Positions 1-9,005 of a DNA stretch of 32,461 nt are shown in pieces. The number at the start of each line of letters is the position of its first letter. Position 1 is the stretch's first letter. The stretch lies in contig JAVBWA010000050.1 in NCBI GenBank assembly GCA_036677685.1, positions 1-32,461 of the forward strand. Reading direction: 5' to 3'. Under the pieces are notes generated by a model. It saw only the letters and a program-made list of their open reading frames with translations, did no database searches and was not told where the DNA came from. The stretch comes from JAQUBU01 sp036677685. Lineage in GTDB: Bacteria > Bacillota > Syntrophomonadia > Syntrophomonadales > Syntrophomonadaceae. The translations under genes were made by a program, and so were the position numbers.

Positions 1-74
1 CGAACACGGCAGTTAAGCTCTCCAGCGCCGATGGTACTGCGGTTTAGCCGTGGGAGAGTAGGACATTGCCAGGA
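1..74 (+). rRNA. rrf: 5S ribosomal RNA, 3' part (truncated by window edge)
   Basis: The first ~74 bases read as the 3' two thirds of a bacterial 5S rRNA: the CGAACACGGCAGTTAAGC segment, then the GGAGAGTAGGAC and TTGCCAGG end. The 5' part lies outside the window, so the window begins at the end of an rRNA operon. The mature 3' end near base 74 is estimated from the family. The next 139 bases hold no recognised tRNA; they contain a perfect 12-bp palindrome, TAATAATTATTA, at 139-150. Confidence 0.93.
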
Positions 75-213
75 ATTATTTATTTTCTGACAGGTCGAGA
101 TGCGAAACGAGCGCAGCGAAGATTTAAAAGCCAGCTGGTAATAATTATTAGACTAATGCGTAAAATATCGGCTAAAATTAATTGAAGCAAGCATTGGGAG
201 AAGGAGAAGAAAT

Positions 214-696
214 ATGGAACTTAATAGCTTACATATTAAAGAATTAATTAAATTGATAAACTGTGGACCCTACTTTCAGAATCTTTCTATGTCAATTGAA
301 GAAATAGGTATAGGTTATTCAATTGTAAGAATCGATATTGAAAATAAGCATCTTTCACCTTATGGCGCTATTCAAGGTGGCGTATACTCATCTATGATAG
401 ATGCCGCTACTTACTGGGCGGCATATCCTGAGATTGGCGAAGATGCAGGGCTTATTACCATGGATGTCAACGTAAATTATATAGGTTCAATAAAAACAGG
501 CCGCTTACATGCAAGGGGTGAAAGATTAAAAGTAGGTAAAACTGTTTGTATATCACAAGCAATTATAAGCGATGAACATGGTATGATACTTGCGAACGGG
601 AATTCGAAGCTGTTGGTAACTCAAGGGCTGCAAACAATCCCGCAAATAAAAGGCTATTCGAGCATTAAGATACCGCAAAAATTTATTCGGAAATAA
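214..696 (+). CDS. PaaI/4HBT-family hotdog-fold thioesterase
   Basis: A 160-residue protein with the single hotdog domain of PaaI-type acyl-CoA thioesterases, which hydrolyse (aryl)acyl-CoA esters in the cytoplasm. The landmark is residues 49-65, PYGAIQGGVYSSMIDAA, equivalent to the family's HGG-x(n)-D motif that lies on the CoA/substrate helix. The usual His before GG is replaced by Gln, while the Asp downstream is kept. A second family stretch, DVNVNYIGSIKTG, is near residue 90. The start ATG has a purine-rich site (GGGAGAAGGAGAAG) just upstream. The gene stands alone after the 5S gene and is more AT-rich than the biosynthetic genes further right. The substrate cannot be named from sequence. 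Confidence 0.78.
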   Translation: MELNSLHIKELIKLINCGPYFQNLSMSIEEIGIGYSIVRIDIENKHLSPYGAIQGGVYSSMIDAATYWAAYPEIGEDAGLITMDVNVNYIGSIKTGRLHARGERLKVGKTVCISQAIISDEHGMILANGNSKLLVTQGLQTIPQIKGYSSIKIPQKFIRK

Positions 697-777
697 GGTC
701 GAAGATTACCAAGGTGACACAGGGGGATTATTGGTGTGTCATCCGTCATCCTTTGTCCTTCTAAGGTTTTTCAGGAA

Positions 778-2325
778 CTAGATAGAGTTGCGATAATCCA
801 GATAGAACTCTCCAAACCGGGCAGTTGACGTTATTCCGTGCAATCCATTGATCTGCACCTCGAAATGAATACGATACAGCCCGGGTCCGGCAGATAAAGC
901 CACCGTACCGGAAAATTTCTGCTCCTCAAGTTGTAGGGCCTGCTCCGGCAGTTCGGTAATTTTGCCGGAAGCCTCGTCGATTTTGGACGTAAAAATGTGA
1001 ATTACATTGTCCCTGGTACTGCCGACCTGTCCTTCCACATTGAAGCTGTTTTGATTTATCCGGCTGAACCCCTGTTCCGGTTTTACCAGACTGTATTGGG
1101 TGAAGGCACCGATTATACCTTGCTTTTCCAGTTGGTGGTTTTGCGGTTCTCCCCGCAGGATCATCCGCTTGTAAAAGAGTATCCGGTCTTTCTTGCCCAA
1201 GCATATCTGTATTTCATTATCGCGGAAAACCGCCAGCGGTACTATGGAGGTGAAATTCTGCCCATCGCCGGAGCCCCATCCTCCAGCGGAGGTCAGGGTG
1301 ATATTATCCACTGACAATTCGGGTAGAATATTGAACCCGGCCGGCAGTTCCAGAAACCCGGCTTTTACCTTACATGAACTCCCTCCCTGGTAACCGCCCG
1401 ACTCCTTAATCCGGTAATCGGCATAACGGACTTTCCACTGGCGCATTTCTTTATCCCACCGACTGTCCAGGCCAAACAGCCCCTCCAGATCCAGAGAATA
1501 TAGATAAAGCCCGGTGGAATTGAAAGCCGGAGGTTCGTTCAGTTCAACGGTTCTAACCGGAGTTCCGTCATAGAAGACCTGGGCCTGGCGCTCAGCCGCT
1601 TTTACCCGGAAAGAATGGGAACCTCTTTTTGTCAAATAGCTGTTCTGATTGAGCTGGATCTGGTAGCCCAGCCAATCGGCCATCCAATCCAGAGAAATCA
1701 TGGCCTTGCCATTCCGGGTGTAGCCTACAGGCCGGTTCTGGTAATACTGCTTTTCCCCCTGGAAATCAATAATTCCTTCCCGGCGATCAATCTCCTCGGC
1801 AATCAAGTTGGCGTCTTCCACCGGTTCAATAATTGCCTCTCCTGAAAGCTGATTGGAAGTAAAACGTACTTCCCGCTGATCGGGGTCCCATTGTACTTCA
1901 CCAAAAGCTGCCAGTTCGCTCAGATAAATAGCGGTGAAACCGTCTATGTTAAAGGAGTCGATCTGTTTTTCCCGGAGAAAGGTTTTAATATCCGTGGCCA
2001 GCACCTTTTGTGCCGGTCCCTCAAGTACGCCCCGGCAGGCTGGAAGGCCGAAAGCGAGGGTATCAATAGGACGGCTGGTGTTTTCCGCTATTTCCAGCTT
2101 GCGCTCTCCCGGCGACCAGATGACATCAAAGCCGCAGCTGCGCAAGTCCTCGGCCACGATAGCGGTTCGGCCCTCAATGATCAGGCAGGGAAGCACTTGC
2201 CCGTTTATGCAGGCTCTGATGTCGGTACTTAGAGCCTGCCCGGTTACAGCATCCGCCCGGGCTGCTTCCGGCGGAACCAGAAAAAGTCCCAGGGCCAGAG
2301 CGACGATTATTAATATCCTTTTCAT
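778..2325 (-). CDS. Secreted protein with copper-amine-oxidase-N-like stalk domains
   Basis: A 515-residue exported protein. Residues 1-24 are a clear signal peptide (MKRILIIVALALGLF..., cleavage near AARADA). Behind it lie repeated units of the 'copper amine oxidase N-terminal' (stalk) type, recognisable as INGQ...IIEGRTAIVAEDLRSCGFDVIWSPGERKLEI and, near residues 120-155, IDGFTAIYLSELAAFGEVQWDPDQREVRF. Further similar units follow to about residue 300. In Firmicutes such domains are extracellular, wall-associated modules and not oxidases. Residues ~310-515 look like an all-beta C-terminal region without a motif I recognise. Start: ATG preceded by AGAGGA. It is transcribed towards the thioesterase gene, with an 81-base convergent gap. 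The function is unknown beyond export. Confidence 0.72.
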   Translation of the reverse strand: MKRILIIVALALGLFLVPPEAARADAVTGQALSTDIRACINGQVLPCLIIEGRTAIVAEDLRSCGFDVIWSPGERKLEIAENTSRPIDTLAFGLPACRGVLEGPAQKVLATDIKTFLREKQIDSFNIDGFTAIYLSELAAFGEVQWDPDQREVRFTSNQLSGEAIIEPVEDANLIAEEIDRREGIIDFQGEKQYYQNRPVGYTRNGKAMISLDWMADWLGYQIQLNQNSYLTKRGSHSFRVKAAERQAQVFYDGTPVRTVELNEPPAFNSTGLYLYSLDLEGLFGLDSRWDKEMRQWKVRYADYRIKESGGYQGGSSCKVKAGFLELPAGFNILPELSVDNITLTSAGGWGSGDGQNFTSIVPLAVFRDNEIQICLGKKDRILFYKRMILRGEPQNHQLEKQGIIGAFTQYSLVKPEQGFSRINQNSFNVEGQVGSTRDNVIHIFTSKIDEASGKITELPEQALQLEEQKFSGTVALSAGPGLYRIHFEVQINGLHGITSTARFGEFYLDYRNSI

Positions 2326-2770
2326 ACCGATCCTCTCATTTTCACATTTTTATCAGTCCCGGATTACTATACCAACCCTCCATGAGCTGAGGAAACAACC
2401 ACAGATGAAAGGTGCGTTTTTAGGGTAGAAGGTGAAGCAGGCCAAAACATAGGTATGGGATTCATCTCTCCTTCTCGGCTTTAGGTTTACTGAGCCAGCC
2501 CAGTTTTACGGTTACATCATGCTTATTTTATCCTGCACAACATCACCATCCCAAAAGAGAAGATTCTATTTCTTCTGGTTACTTTTACCTAAAATTATGT
2601 CTTTTTCTCAGTGATGTCAACATTTATTTAAAAACGAGAATCTTGTTTTGCTTATAATGCGCATCATCAATACCAAGTGTTTCGTAGTCTGTTTATTTAA
2701 GACATCAACCGAAGTATAAGTTGTAATAAACATTGGTAAAATTTAATAAACAGAATGAGGAAGGATATAA
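2326..2770. other. 445-bp divergent intergenic region, nothing recognised
   Basis: This gap separates the secreted stalk-domain gene (leftwards) from a small membrane-protein gene (rightwards), so both promoters should lie here. A TATAAT at 2653-2658 is a possible -10, but no convincing -35 sits at 16-18 bp from it. The right half becomes strongly AT-rich. I see no RNA gene, repeat or conserved ORF. Confidence 0.5.
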
Positions 2771-3007
2771 ATGAATTCATCACTAATATATATTAACGTC
2801 GCTATTATATCTTTAGTTGTTATTTGTTTTCTTGTATTTTTAAGAAATAAAGATACGAGAAATACAAAATTTAGTAGAACGGCTTCCATTGCTTTTGGAT
2901 TTATATTGGCAGGAATATTTTTTGGTGAAAACAGATTGATTGGTTATAGTTTATTTGGAGTTGGAATTATTCTTTCAGTGGTTGATATATACAAACAAAA
3001 GAAGTAG
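2771..3007 (+). CDS. Small integral membrane protein, unknown function
   Basis: A 78-residue protein with two hydrophobic segments: residues ~6-25 (INVAIISLVVICFLVFL), then a basic loop (RNKDTRNTKFSR), then residues ~40-72, which could form one or two further spans (AFGFILAGIFFG and LIGYSLFGVGIILSVV). It ends in a basic KQKK tail. The ATG is preceded by GAGGAAGG. The gene is very AT-rich compared with the trp and gat genes, which suggests different ancestry. I recognise no family and no partner gene. Confidence 0.6.
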   Translation: MNSSLIYINVAIISLVVICFLVFLRNKDTRNTKFSRTASIAFGFILAGIFFGENRLIGYSLFGVGIILSVVDIYKQKK

Positions 3008-3292
3008 AATTCACAAAATTAAATTTATATTATTACCGCTGTCCATACCCGGTTGGCTTACTCTGTGATTTGGCCATAATCAGGGATATGGAGAGCCTCG
3101 CTTTTGGTGACTCTGAACAGGAGAGGGTCAGGCATCACAATTAAAAGTCGAAGGTTCAATTCAGATTCTGTCTATCGGCTCTTTTCTTCCATGTCCTTTT
3201 TCAACCGGCCTGTGGTTGACATTTTCTGCAATCAAAATTTCGAATAACTGAAAAAGGCCATGATCAGCTGGCCGGGATTGCATGGGGGCTGC
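3008..3292. other. 285-bp intergenic region, no gene seen
   Basis: Base composition here is closer to the core genes than to the AT-rich genes on both sides, so it may be a remnant of older sequence. I see no intact reading frame, RNA or terminator. Confidence 0.35.
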
Positions 3293-3625
3293 CTAATCCG
3301 TTAACTCAACCAGGTAGTATTTACTTATCCGGTTGTTGTCATTCCAAACCACGTAAAATTCATCGCTGTCTTCGAAGAATTCATAATAAGTACTCAGCCA
3401 TTTAAGCGATTTTACTTGATAAGCAACTTTATCGTCTTCGCTTACAATCACCCAAAATACAAGGTTGGAATTTTCAATCATGCGAACTATTGATATCTTG
3501 ACAAATCCTTCCCCTCTCTCACCGCTCAAACTGCAATCAAAATCGGACATTCCCGGTAGAGATTTAATTATTTCGCATGTTTCATTCAATCTGTTCTTTA
3601 CACTGCCGTAGCTTCTATTGGGCAT
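3293..3625 (-). CDS. Hypothetical protein, small soluble
   Basis: A 110-residue, mixed alpha/beta, charged protein with no signal peptide or membrane span. The C-terminal half is rich in aromatic residues (STYYEFFEDSDEFYVVWNDNN). The start ATG has a strong AGGAGG with a 9-base spacing, which is the best argument that the gene is real. I recognise no domain. It is a single gene reading leftwards, with no obvious operon partner. Confidence 0.55.
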   Translation of the reverse strand: MPNRSYGSVKNRLNETCEIIKSLPGMSDFDCSLSGERGEGFVKISIVRMIENSNLVFWVIVSEDDKVAYQVKSLKWLSTYYEFFEDSDEFYVVWNDNNRISKYYLVELTD

Positions 3626-3909
3626 AGGGATTTCCCTCCTGAATACTTTTTGTTTTCATAATATGTCTTTGTTAAGGGAAATGATAATAAAATGATTTGT
3701 CCACAAAACGAACAATAAATATAATTTGAAAAGAAGAAATGCTTTATGCCGGATGAATTTGCATGTGGTGTATGCTTGAAATGTGGCTTTGGCACATTAT
3801 CCAGCAAATGTATAGATAAATAATACTGAAATATTCAATAACAAATCGTTTTCTTAAAAAACGAACATTGCTTATTTTGTTTTTCGATATAATTGAATGG
3901 GTGATTTGT

Positions 3910-4632
3910 ATGTATTTGAAAAAGGTATCAATTATGAGAGAAAAAATAGGATCTTTTAACCATTATCCTTTTTCTATTCCTGCTATTAAAAGTTTTTATC
4001 AAATTGAATTTAGAAGTAACGTAACATTTTTCGTTGGAGAAAACGGTTCGGGAAAGTCCACTTTGTTAGAAGCAATTGCTCACCAATGTAGTTTTAATAC
4101 TGCTGGTGGTGGCCGAAACAATGTTTATGATCTAGCTGCGTCTGAATCTGTTTTAGCAGATTATATCAGGCTTTCGTGGATGCCAAAAATAACGAATGGT
4201 TTTTTCTTGCGGGCAGAATCCTTTTACCATTTTGCTTCGCACATTGATGATGTGGATGATACAGGTTTTAGATCATATGGAGGTTGTTCTCTACATAAAC
4301 AATCACATGGAGAATCATTTTTGGCACTGTTTATGAATCGCTTTAAAGGAAAAGCCATTTATCTATTGGATGAACCGGAAGCAGCTTTATCTCCTTCCAG
4401 ACAGTTAGCCTTTTTAAGGATACTACATGAACTGACTAGGAGTGGAGATGCACAATTTATTATTGCTACCCATTCCCCCATACTACTGGGATATCCTAAT
4501 TCTGTTATTTTAAGTTTTGATGACGGAGAAATTAATGAAATAGATTATGAGATGACGTATCATTATAAAATTACTAAGTACTTTTTACAGCATAGGGAAA
4601 AGATACTTTCCGATATTTTAGATAATGATTAA
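3910..4632 (+). CDS. AAA/ABC-type ATPase of the COG3910 'predicted ATPase' family
   Basis: A 240-residue stand-alone ATPase of the SMC/ABC fold. Visible parts in order: Walker A VGENGSGKST (~residues 40-49), an FFLRAESF segment near 98 typical of this family, an ABC-signature-like SHGESFLALF (~132-141), Walker B AIYLLDEPEAALSP (~151-164), and the H-loop FIIATHSPILL (~185-195). It has no membrane span, SMC coiled coil or nuclease domain. Homologues occur widely as orphan genes, and their role is unknown to me. I chose the ATG at 3910 (GGGTGA upstream) over an upstream TTG at 3868, because the extra 14 residues are not family-like. The gene is AT-rich and isolated, compatible with horizontal gain. 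Confidence 0.82.
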   Translation: MYLKKVSIMREKIGSFNHYPFSIPAIKSFYQIEFRSNVTFFVGENGSGKSTLLEAIAHQCSFNTAGGGRNNVYDLAASESVLADYIRLSWMPKITNGFFLRAESFYHFASHIDDVDDTGFRSYGGCSLHKQSHGESFLALFMNRFKGKAIYLLDEPEAALSPSRQLAFLRILHELTRSGDAQFIIATHSPILLGYPNSVILSFDDGEINEIDYEMTYHYKITKYFLQHREKILSDILDND

Positions 4633-4899
4633 CTTTAATCATCTTAACAAAATAATCTTATTCTGAGGTCTCGGTCTGCGGTTAATTAATAATATAACTT
4701 ATTGTGCATTTTTTATCCCCGGGTGGATTGTGCATTATGTAATTCTATCGGGTTAGTTGAGGACGATTTTTATATTTTAATTTTATACCGCCTGCCATTC
4801 TGTCCCCCCTTATTGTCAGGTTGAAAAACAAAAAATTATGGCATATTTTATTAGTAAACCGGAAGGGAGAATATTTTTATAAGTTAGGGGAAGGAAAGT

Positions 4900-5406
4900 A
4901 TGATTCTGGAATTAATTTTTATATTTTTTGCAAGGGTTATAGATGTATCTCTCGGAACCATACGGATGATTTTGGTCATACGTGGTAATAAGTACCCGGC
5001 GGCATTAATCGGTTTTGTTGAAATTATGGTATATACCATAGCCCTGGGAATAGTAGTCGGGAGTTTGCATGAACCGGTAAAACTGGTGGTATTTTGTTGC
5101 GGGTTCTCTTTTGGAATATTAGTTGGGGTTATTATTGAAGAAAAACTATCTCTGGGGTATCGCGGTATTCAAGCAATAATCGATTTTAAAAATGCTCATA
5201 TAGTTGAGGAATTAAGAAAAGAAGGGTTTCCGGTTACTTGTTGGGAGGCATCGGGAAAGGCAGGGGCCAAACTGGTTATAAGTATGGTTGTAACCAGGAG
5301 CATGGCTGAAAAAATGAGTAAACGAATTATTAATGAAGATCCGGGAGCATTTATTATGTTTCTTGAACCCAAGCGGTTTACAGGTGGATATATCAAAAAG
5401 AAGTAA
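4900..5406 (+). CDS. UPF0316 / DUF2179 membrane protein (YebE-like)
   Basis: A 168-residue protein of the UPF0316 family. The N-terminal part (residues ~1-90) has three hydrophobic spans with the family signature FARVIDVSLGTIRMILVIRG at residues 11-30 and VEIMVYTIALG near 45. The C-terminal ~70 residues are a cytosolic DUF2179-type module (GYRGIQAIIDFKNAHIVEELRKEGFPVTCWEASGK...). Length matches the family. The start ATG follows GGGGAAGG. The function is not established to my knowledge. It is monocistronic, with a convergent gene downstream. Confidence 0.85.
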   Translation: MILELIFIFFARVIDVSLGTIRMILVIRGNKYPAALIGFVEIMVYTIALGIVVGSLHEPVKLVVFCCGFSFGILVGVIIEEKLSLGYRGIQAIIDFKNAHIVEELRKEGFPVTCWEASGKAGAKLVISMVVTRSMAEKMSKRIINEDPGAFIMFLEPKRFTGGYIKKK

Positions 5407-5539
5407 AAAGTCAAACAGAGTGAGGTTGGGAAGAAAGTCTTAGGCGAGTATACCATAATGTTACCAGGTGTTAATGCTGAAATATTTTTCATGACAACGA
5501 TGATTTGCAGCATCATATGGAAACAATAGGATAAATAAG

Positions 5540-5561
5540 AAGGGGTGGCGCACTCACCCCC
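5540..5561 (-). terminator. Probable intrinsic terminator for the leftward DUF3160 pair
   Basis: On the minus strand GGGGTG (5560-5555) and CACCCC (5547-5542) can pair around a 7-base loop, followed by TTCTTATTT. The stop codon of the leftward gene sits inside the hairpin. The U-tract is interrupted, so strength is uncertain. Confidence 0.55.
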
Positions 5562-6135
5562 TTGTTACTCTTGCGAAGCCCCAGTCCTTCCATATCCATT
5601 TGCTATCCCGGCGGAGGAAAAACTGCCGGAGGGGATAGGCAAAACCGGTTTCAGGACCTTCGCGCACATTCAGTTCATTTAATCCATCGGCATCGGTATC
5701 TTTTACATCCAAATCTATAATCGGGTACTGCAGAGCGGACGAGCACCACACCTCTTTCATTCTTCCCGAGCGAAGACGGTATAAAAATAAATGACAGGTG
5801 TATTTATCGTCAGGCCCTTTGACCCAGAAGGGTTTTGATTTTCCGAAGCTGCCCTTCTTCCAGATTACGAGCAATAGTTCGGTTTGCTGGTTGTTATCGG
5901 CATCAGCCAATCTTACCTGTTTTACCTGCCATTCCCCTGGGGTTTGCCATAGCAGGCGGCTATTTTCAAAGACCTGTAATTGCTGGCTTTGCAGCACATA
6001 TTCTTCCCTGGCGCCGTTTCCGTCTATATCACCATACATGGTTCGGGAAGAAGCTCCCAATTTATTACTGATGGCTACCCCTGGGATTACAGCCAGCAAT
6101 AAAGCGATAATAAGCCGTTTAAGGATTGATCTCAT
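5554..6135 (-). CDS. Secreted protein with FG-GAP/VCBS-like beta-propeller repeats
   Basis: A 193-residue protein with an N-terminal signal or anchor segment (LIIALLLAVIPGVAISN). Its acidic loops resemble the Asp-rich calcium loops of VCBS/FG-GAP repeats: YGDIDGNGAREEYVLQ (~residue 35), VRLADADNNQQTELLLVIWK (~75) and LDVKDTDADGLNELNVRE (~143). This suggests a small extracellular beta-propeller fragment. Its start overlaps the end of the upstream DUF3160 lipoprotein gene by 17 bases, so the two are probably translationally coupled and act together at the cell surface. The role is not known. A terminator-like hairpin overlaps its stop codon. Confidence 0.65.
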   Translation of the reverse strand: MRSILKRLIIALLLAVIPGVAISNKLGASSRTMYGDIDGNGAREEYVLQSQQLQVFENSRLLWQTPGEWQVKQVRLADADNNQQTELLLVIWKKGSFGKSKPFWVKGPDDKYTCHLFLYRLRSGRMKEVWCSSALQYPIIDLDVKDTDADGLNELNVREGPETGFAYPLRQFFLRRDSKWIWKDWGFARVTRG

Positions 6136-8371
6136 TATTATCAGGTTCCCACGGCATTACGATGCGGCACTCACCGCCGGGAACGATAAACGAGCCGGTC
6201 CAAGCGGGAGCTTTTGGCGACTTGTCATTATACATGCTATCATACAGCATGGAACGCCATGCATCATCGGTCAGGCGATCATTGGATTGCCAGGGAAATT
6301 CATAATAGGAATATACACCGCCACGGGCAATGCGCAGTTTGCCTTCAACCGGAACGACTGCATAAATGCTTTGGATAAAGCCGGTTGCTTCTTCCAATAC
6401 GGTATCAGGAGGTGCCGTAGCCACATCTGATACCAGCATAGCCGGGTTGTCAACTAAAAGCTGGTTGGGACCCTTTTTAGGGTCCTTTTGATCGCGTAAT
6501 GTTTCCAGCCAGAAGTGCTCCAATTGCACTCCGTAGCTGCGGATAAGCTCATATTCCTCTTCGGTCGGGGACTGGCCTTTCAGTTCTTTTTCCGATATTG
6601 TTTTCAGGTCCAGAGCCAGTTTTTGCAAGCGGTTAAGGTTTTCGGCATCATTGGAGTTTAACAAGCCTCTGCTCTGCAAACCGTCCCGGGTCAGGCCCAG
6701 CAAAGCTGCCAACCGTGCATAGAGCCGGGGATTAGGTTCAACATAACCCCGGTCGTCATCTTGTACGTCCCCGCCGCCTCCGGCTTCAGCATATACCTGT
6801 TTGACATACAGAACCGTATCATGCTTAAGCTCTGTCCAACTGCTCAAGTAGGTACTCAGGCTTTTGCGCGTCCAGGCTTGATTGCGCATAAAAGAAGGAT
6901 AACCGTTGGGAAGTTCACTCAGCAACGGCTGCAGGGAATTAAGCCAGCCCCAATACAGGTTTTGGTGCCAGGTTTCCGTTGGCAGTGAAGATATGTACTG
7001 TTGCATGCGGGCCATGTTTTCAGGGTAATTTGAGTATTTTTCTTCACCCCAACTCTTTAAAATATTTTCAGCTTCAGCAGAACCCATGGCAGAGGGTATA
7101 TCCAGCCCTTTCGGAAGCATCCTGCGTTCGCCCTGTGGGTTTTCTCCTACCTCACGGTAAACCAAACGCTGAAATATATCGGCATCAATGGTATAACGCT
7201 GGCCCATAAAGCGGAATCCTTTTATTTCCCGTTCGCGATCAGGCTGAATGGCAGCATCAAAGATAGGGATTGAATTTATTGCGGGCCCTTTCATAGCCGC
7301 CGCTGCTTTCATGAAAGCTTCCCATTTGGTCTGATTGGCAGTTAAATCTTTTAAACTGAGGTTGGTTCCATATGTTTTTTTCAATAGTGCCGAGTATTCC
7401 AGGACACCGGGGTCATCATTGCGCCCGGTAAAGAACTCGCTTGTACTGTTGATTTTACTCCAGCTGGAGAAATTGGAGTTGCCGTACAGCGCCAGGGTCA
7501 TCAATGCGGCAGAACGTGTTTCATTATCGCTTTTGAGCCGGAAGGTCATGCGGCCATACCACATCATGGCTTGGAAATATGATTTTAAGGCATCGCTGCG
7601 GGTATAGTGCCCCCGTGGGATATACTGGGTATAATCTTCTTTCAAGGATTCCAAAGCATCCTTGCCGGTTTCCATACTCATAATGGGTGATATGGCGGTT
7701 TGCTTATGGGCCTTGATCAGCTTCAGTTCAGCTTGCACTTCATTTCTAACCTCGGCCGGAATAGAAGTGTTGGGATCAAGCAATTGGCCGGCAACGGCAA
7801 AAAAAGCCATGTTGCGCTTGGCTGCATTTTCCCAATCATTACCCTTCAGGGAATTATACTGTTCCCGGGAAGCTTGCAACATACCCAGGTTTAACTGCTT
7901 AAGTTCCGGCAACAGTTTTTCCTGTTCAACTGTTTTAAGCAGATAATCAAAATAGAGATGATAATTATGAAGCATTGAATCAGTAGTTACCAGGTTGGGA
8001 ACCACACAGTCGTAGCGGTTGGTTTCGTAAATCGGGTAGAATTCGGAGTAGGAATCGGGAATAACCACAAAACCGTTCTCTGCCAGGCGTTCCTGGACTG
8101 CCTGGGAGAATTCAAAACGTTTGCAGTTTTCAATATTGCTGAGATCGGAAGCAATACTGTATGGTTTCAAAGAGGGCTGTTCATCTACCGTTGCTTCCTT
8201 ATAAGACGCAAATTCTGCAGCCTGTGCCGTTTTGATTGCAGTACTTGTTTTTTCTAAAGCATTTTCCGCGTTATTGTTTTCTGCTTTTTTAGTATTGCAG
8301 CCACCCAAGCCGCCTATTATGAATAAAACCAGAAACACCGAAGTTATTTTTTTTAACCGCTTTGATTTCAC
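6119..8371 (-). CDS. DUF3160-family surface lipoprotein
   Basis: A ~750-residue lipoprotein. The N-terminus has a basic start, a hydrophobic core (ITSVFLVLFIIGG) and the lipobox LGGC near residue 25, so it should be lipid-anchored outside the membrane. The rest matches my recollection of DUF3160: NGFVVIPDSYSEFYPIYETNRYDCVVPNLVTTDSMLHNYHLYFDYLL near residues 95-145, and ARGGVYSYYEFPW near the end. The start is judged to be the GTG at 8371, because AGAGGG lies 6 bases from it but directly abuts the ATG at 8377. The 3' end overlaps the propeller-like gene. A tyrosine- and tryptophan-rich composition suggests ligand or polymer binding, but no function is established. Confidence 0.8.
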   Translation of the reverse strand: MKSKRLKKITSVFLVLFIIGGLGGCNTKKAENNNAENALEKTSTAIKTAQAAEFASYKEATVDEQPSLKPYSIASDLSNIENCKRFEFSQAVQERLAENGFVVIPDSYSEFYPIYETNRYDCVVPNLVTTDSMLHNYHLYFDYLLKTVEQEKLLPELKQLNLGMLQASREQYNSLKGNDWENAAKRNMAFFAVAGQLLDPNTSIPAEVRNEVQAELKLIKAHKQTAISPIMSMETGKDALESLKEDYTQYIPRGHYTRSDALKSYFQAMMWYGRMTFRLKSDNETRSAALMTLALYGNSNFSSWSKINSTSEFFTGRNDDPGVLEYSALLKKTYGTNLSLKDLTANQTKWEAFMKAAAAMKGPAINSIPIFDAAIQPDREREIKGFRFMGQRYTIDADIFQRLVYREVGENPQGERRMLPKGLDIPSAMGSAEAENILKSWGEEKYSNYPENMARMQQYISSLPTETWHQNLYWGWLNSLQPLLSELPNGYPSFMRNQAWTRKSLSTYLSSWTELKHDTVLYVKQVYAEAGGGGDVQDDDRGYVEPNPRLYARLAALLGLTRDGLQSRGLLNSNDAENLNRLQKLALDLKTISEKELKGQSPTEEEYELIRSYGVQLEHFWLETLRDQKDPKKGPNQLLVDNPAMLVSDVATAPPDTVLEEATGFIQSIYAVVPVEGKLRIARGGVYSYYEFPWQSNDRLTDDAWRSMLYDSMYNDKSPKAPAWTGSFIVPGGECRIVMPWEPDNNEINP

Positions 8372-8645
8372 TTTCATCCCTCTATTCTACAAATCGTATT
8401 CTTAATTATAATTTACGGAAAACCGGGATTCAGCTTACAGCGAAAGGTAAATTAAAGATAATAACTGTTAATATAAAGATTCCTTGCTTAATCTGTTGGG
8501 TTTACAAGGCCTGATTCCTGACCGTGACCACCATTTATGCTCGGTAAATACAAGTTTCTTGGACAGCTCGCCGGTATATTAATAAATAGCACCCATTGCA
8601 CGGGCTTCCGGGCTTTGTTATGTATAAACTGGAGGTATAGTATAT

Positions 8646-9005
8646 CTATACCATTGATATTACAGGAAAAGAAGGAATATTTAAATAAGGTGTGCCCGTA
8701 ATAGGTGGTCCCATAAGTGAACCAATAAGTACAAAAAGAGCACTGAGAACCACACCGGTACAGAGGGTTGCATAAGCACTCTTGCCGGCTATAAAGTAAG
8801 ACCTCTCATCATAGGGGTTAAGACCTTGGGACTGGAGTTTTTTTATCTTCTTTTGTTTCAGATATCTGCCCAATGATGCACCGATCACTCCAGCGGTTAG
8901 CCCGGTTCCAAAACCGGTGTTGCCCAAATATATCTGGCCAATACCGAGGGCTAAAAGAACCAACATAACTCCCCAGCCAAGTATGTTCCCATATTTGTAA
9001 CTCAT
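8646..9005 (-). CDS. Small membrane protein co-transcribed with an XRE regulator (DUF2178-like)
   Basis: A 119-residue protein with about four hydrophobic spans (residues ~8-26, 30-45, 72-95 and the C-terminal part). Between the second and third spans is KLQSQGLNPYDERSYFIAGKSAYAT. The DER...I..KA pattern is typical of small bacterial membrane proteins paired with XRE regulators (DUF2178 and relatives); this assignment is tentative. Its ATG overlaps the regulator's TGA stop as ATGA (9002-9005), so it is the second gene of a two-gene operon. A 7-bp hairpin (8634-8652) covers the stop codon but has no U-tract. Confidence 0.7.
   Translation of the reverse strand: MSYKYGNILGWGVMLVLLALGIGQIYLGNTGFGTGLTAGVIGASLGRYLKQKKIKKLQSQGLNPYDERSYFIAGKSAYATLCTGVVLSALFVLIGSLMGPPITGTPYLNIPSFPVISMV

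Noticed and set aside
713..760. Hairpin TGACACA/TGTGTCA between two convergent genes as a terminator
   Set aside because: A 13-base loop and no T-run on either strand make it a weak candidate.
997..2428. Open frames on the plus strand opposite the secreted stalk-domain gene
   Set aside because: They are shadows: no ribosome sites and no recognisable domains, while the minus-strand frame has a signal peptide and family repeats.
4701..4736. Direct repeat ATTGTGCATT (4701-4710 and 4727-4736) upstream of the UPF0316 gene
   Set aside because: Only two short AT-rich copies with no regulator nearby; could be chance.
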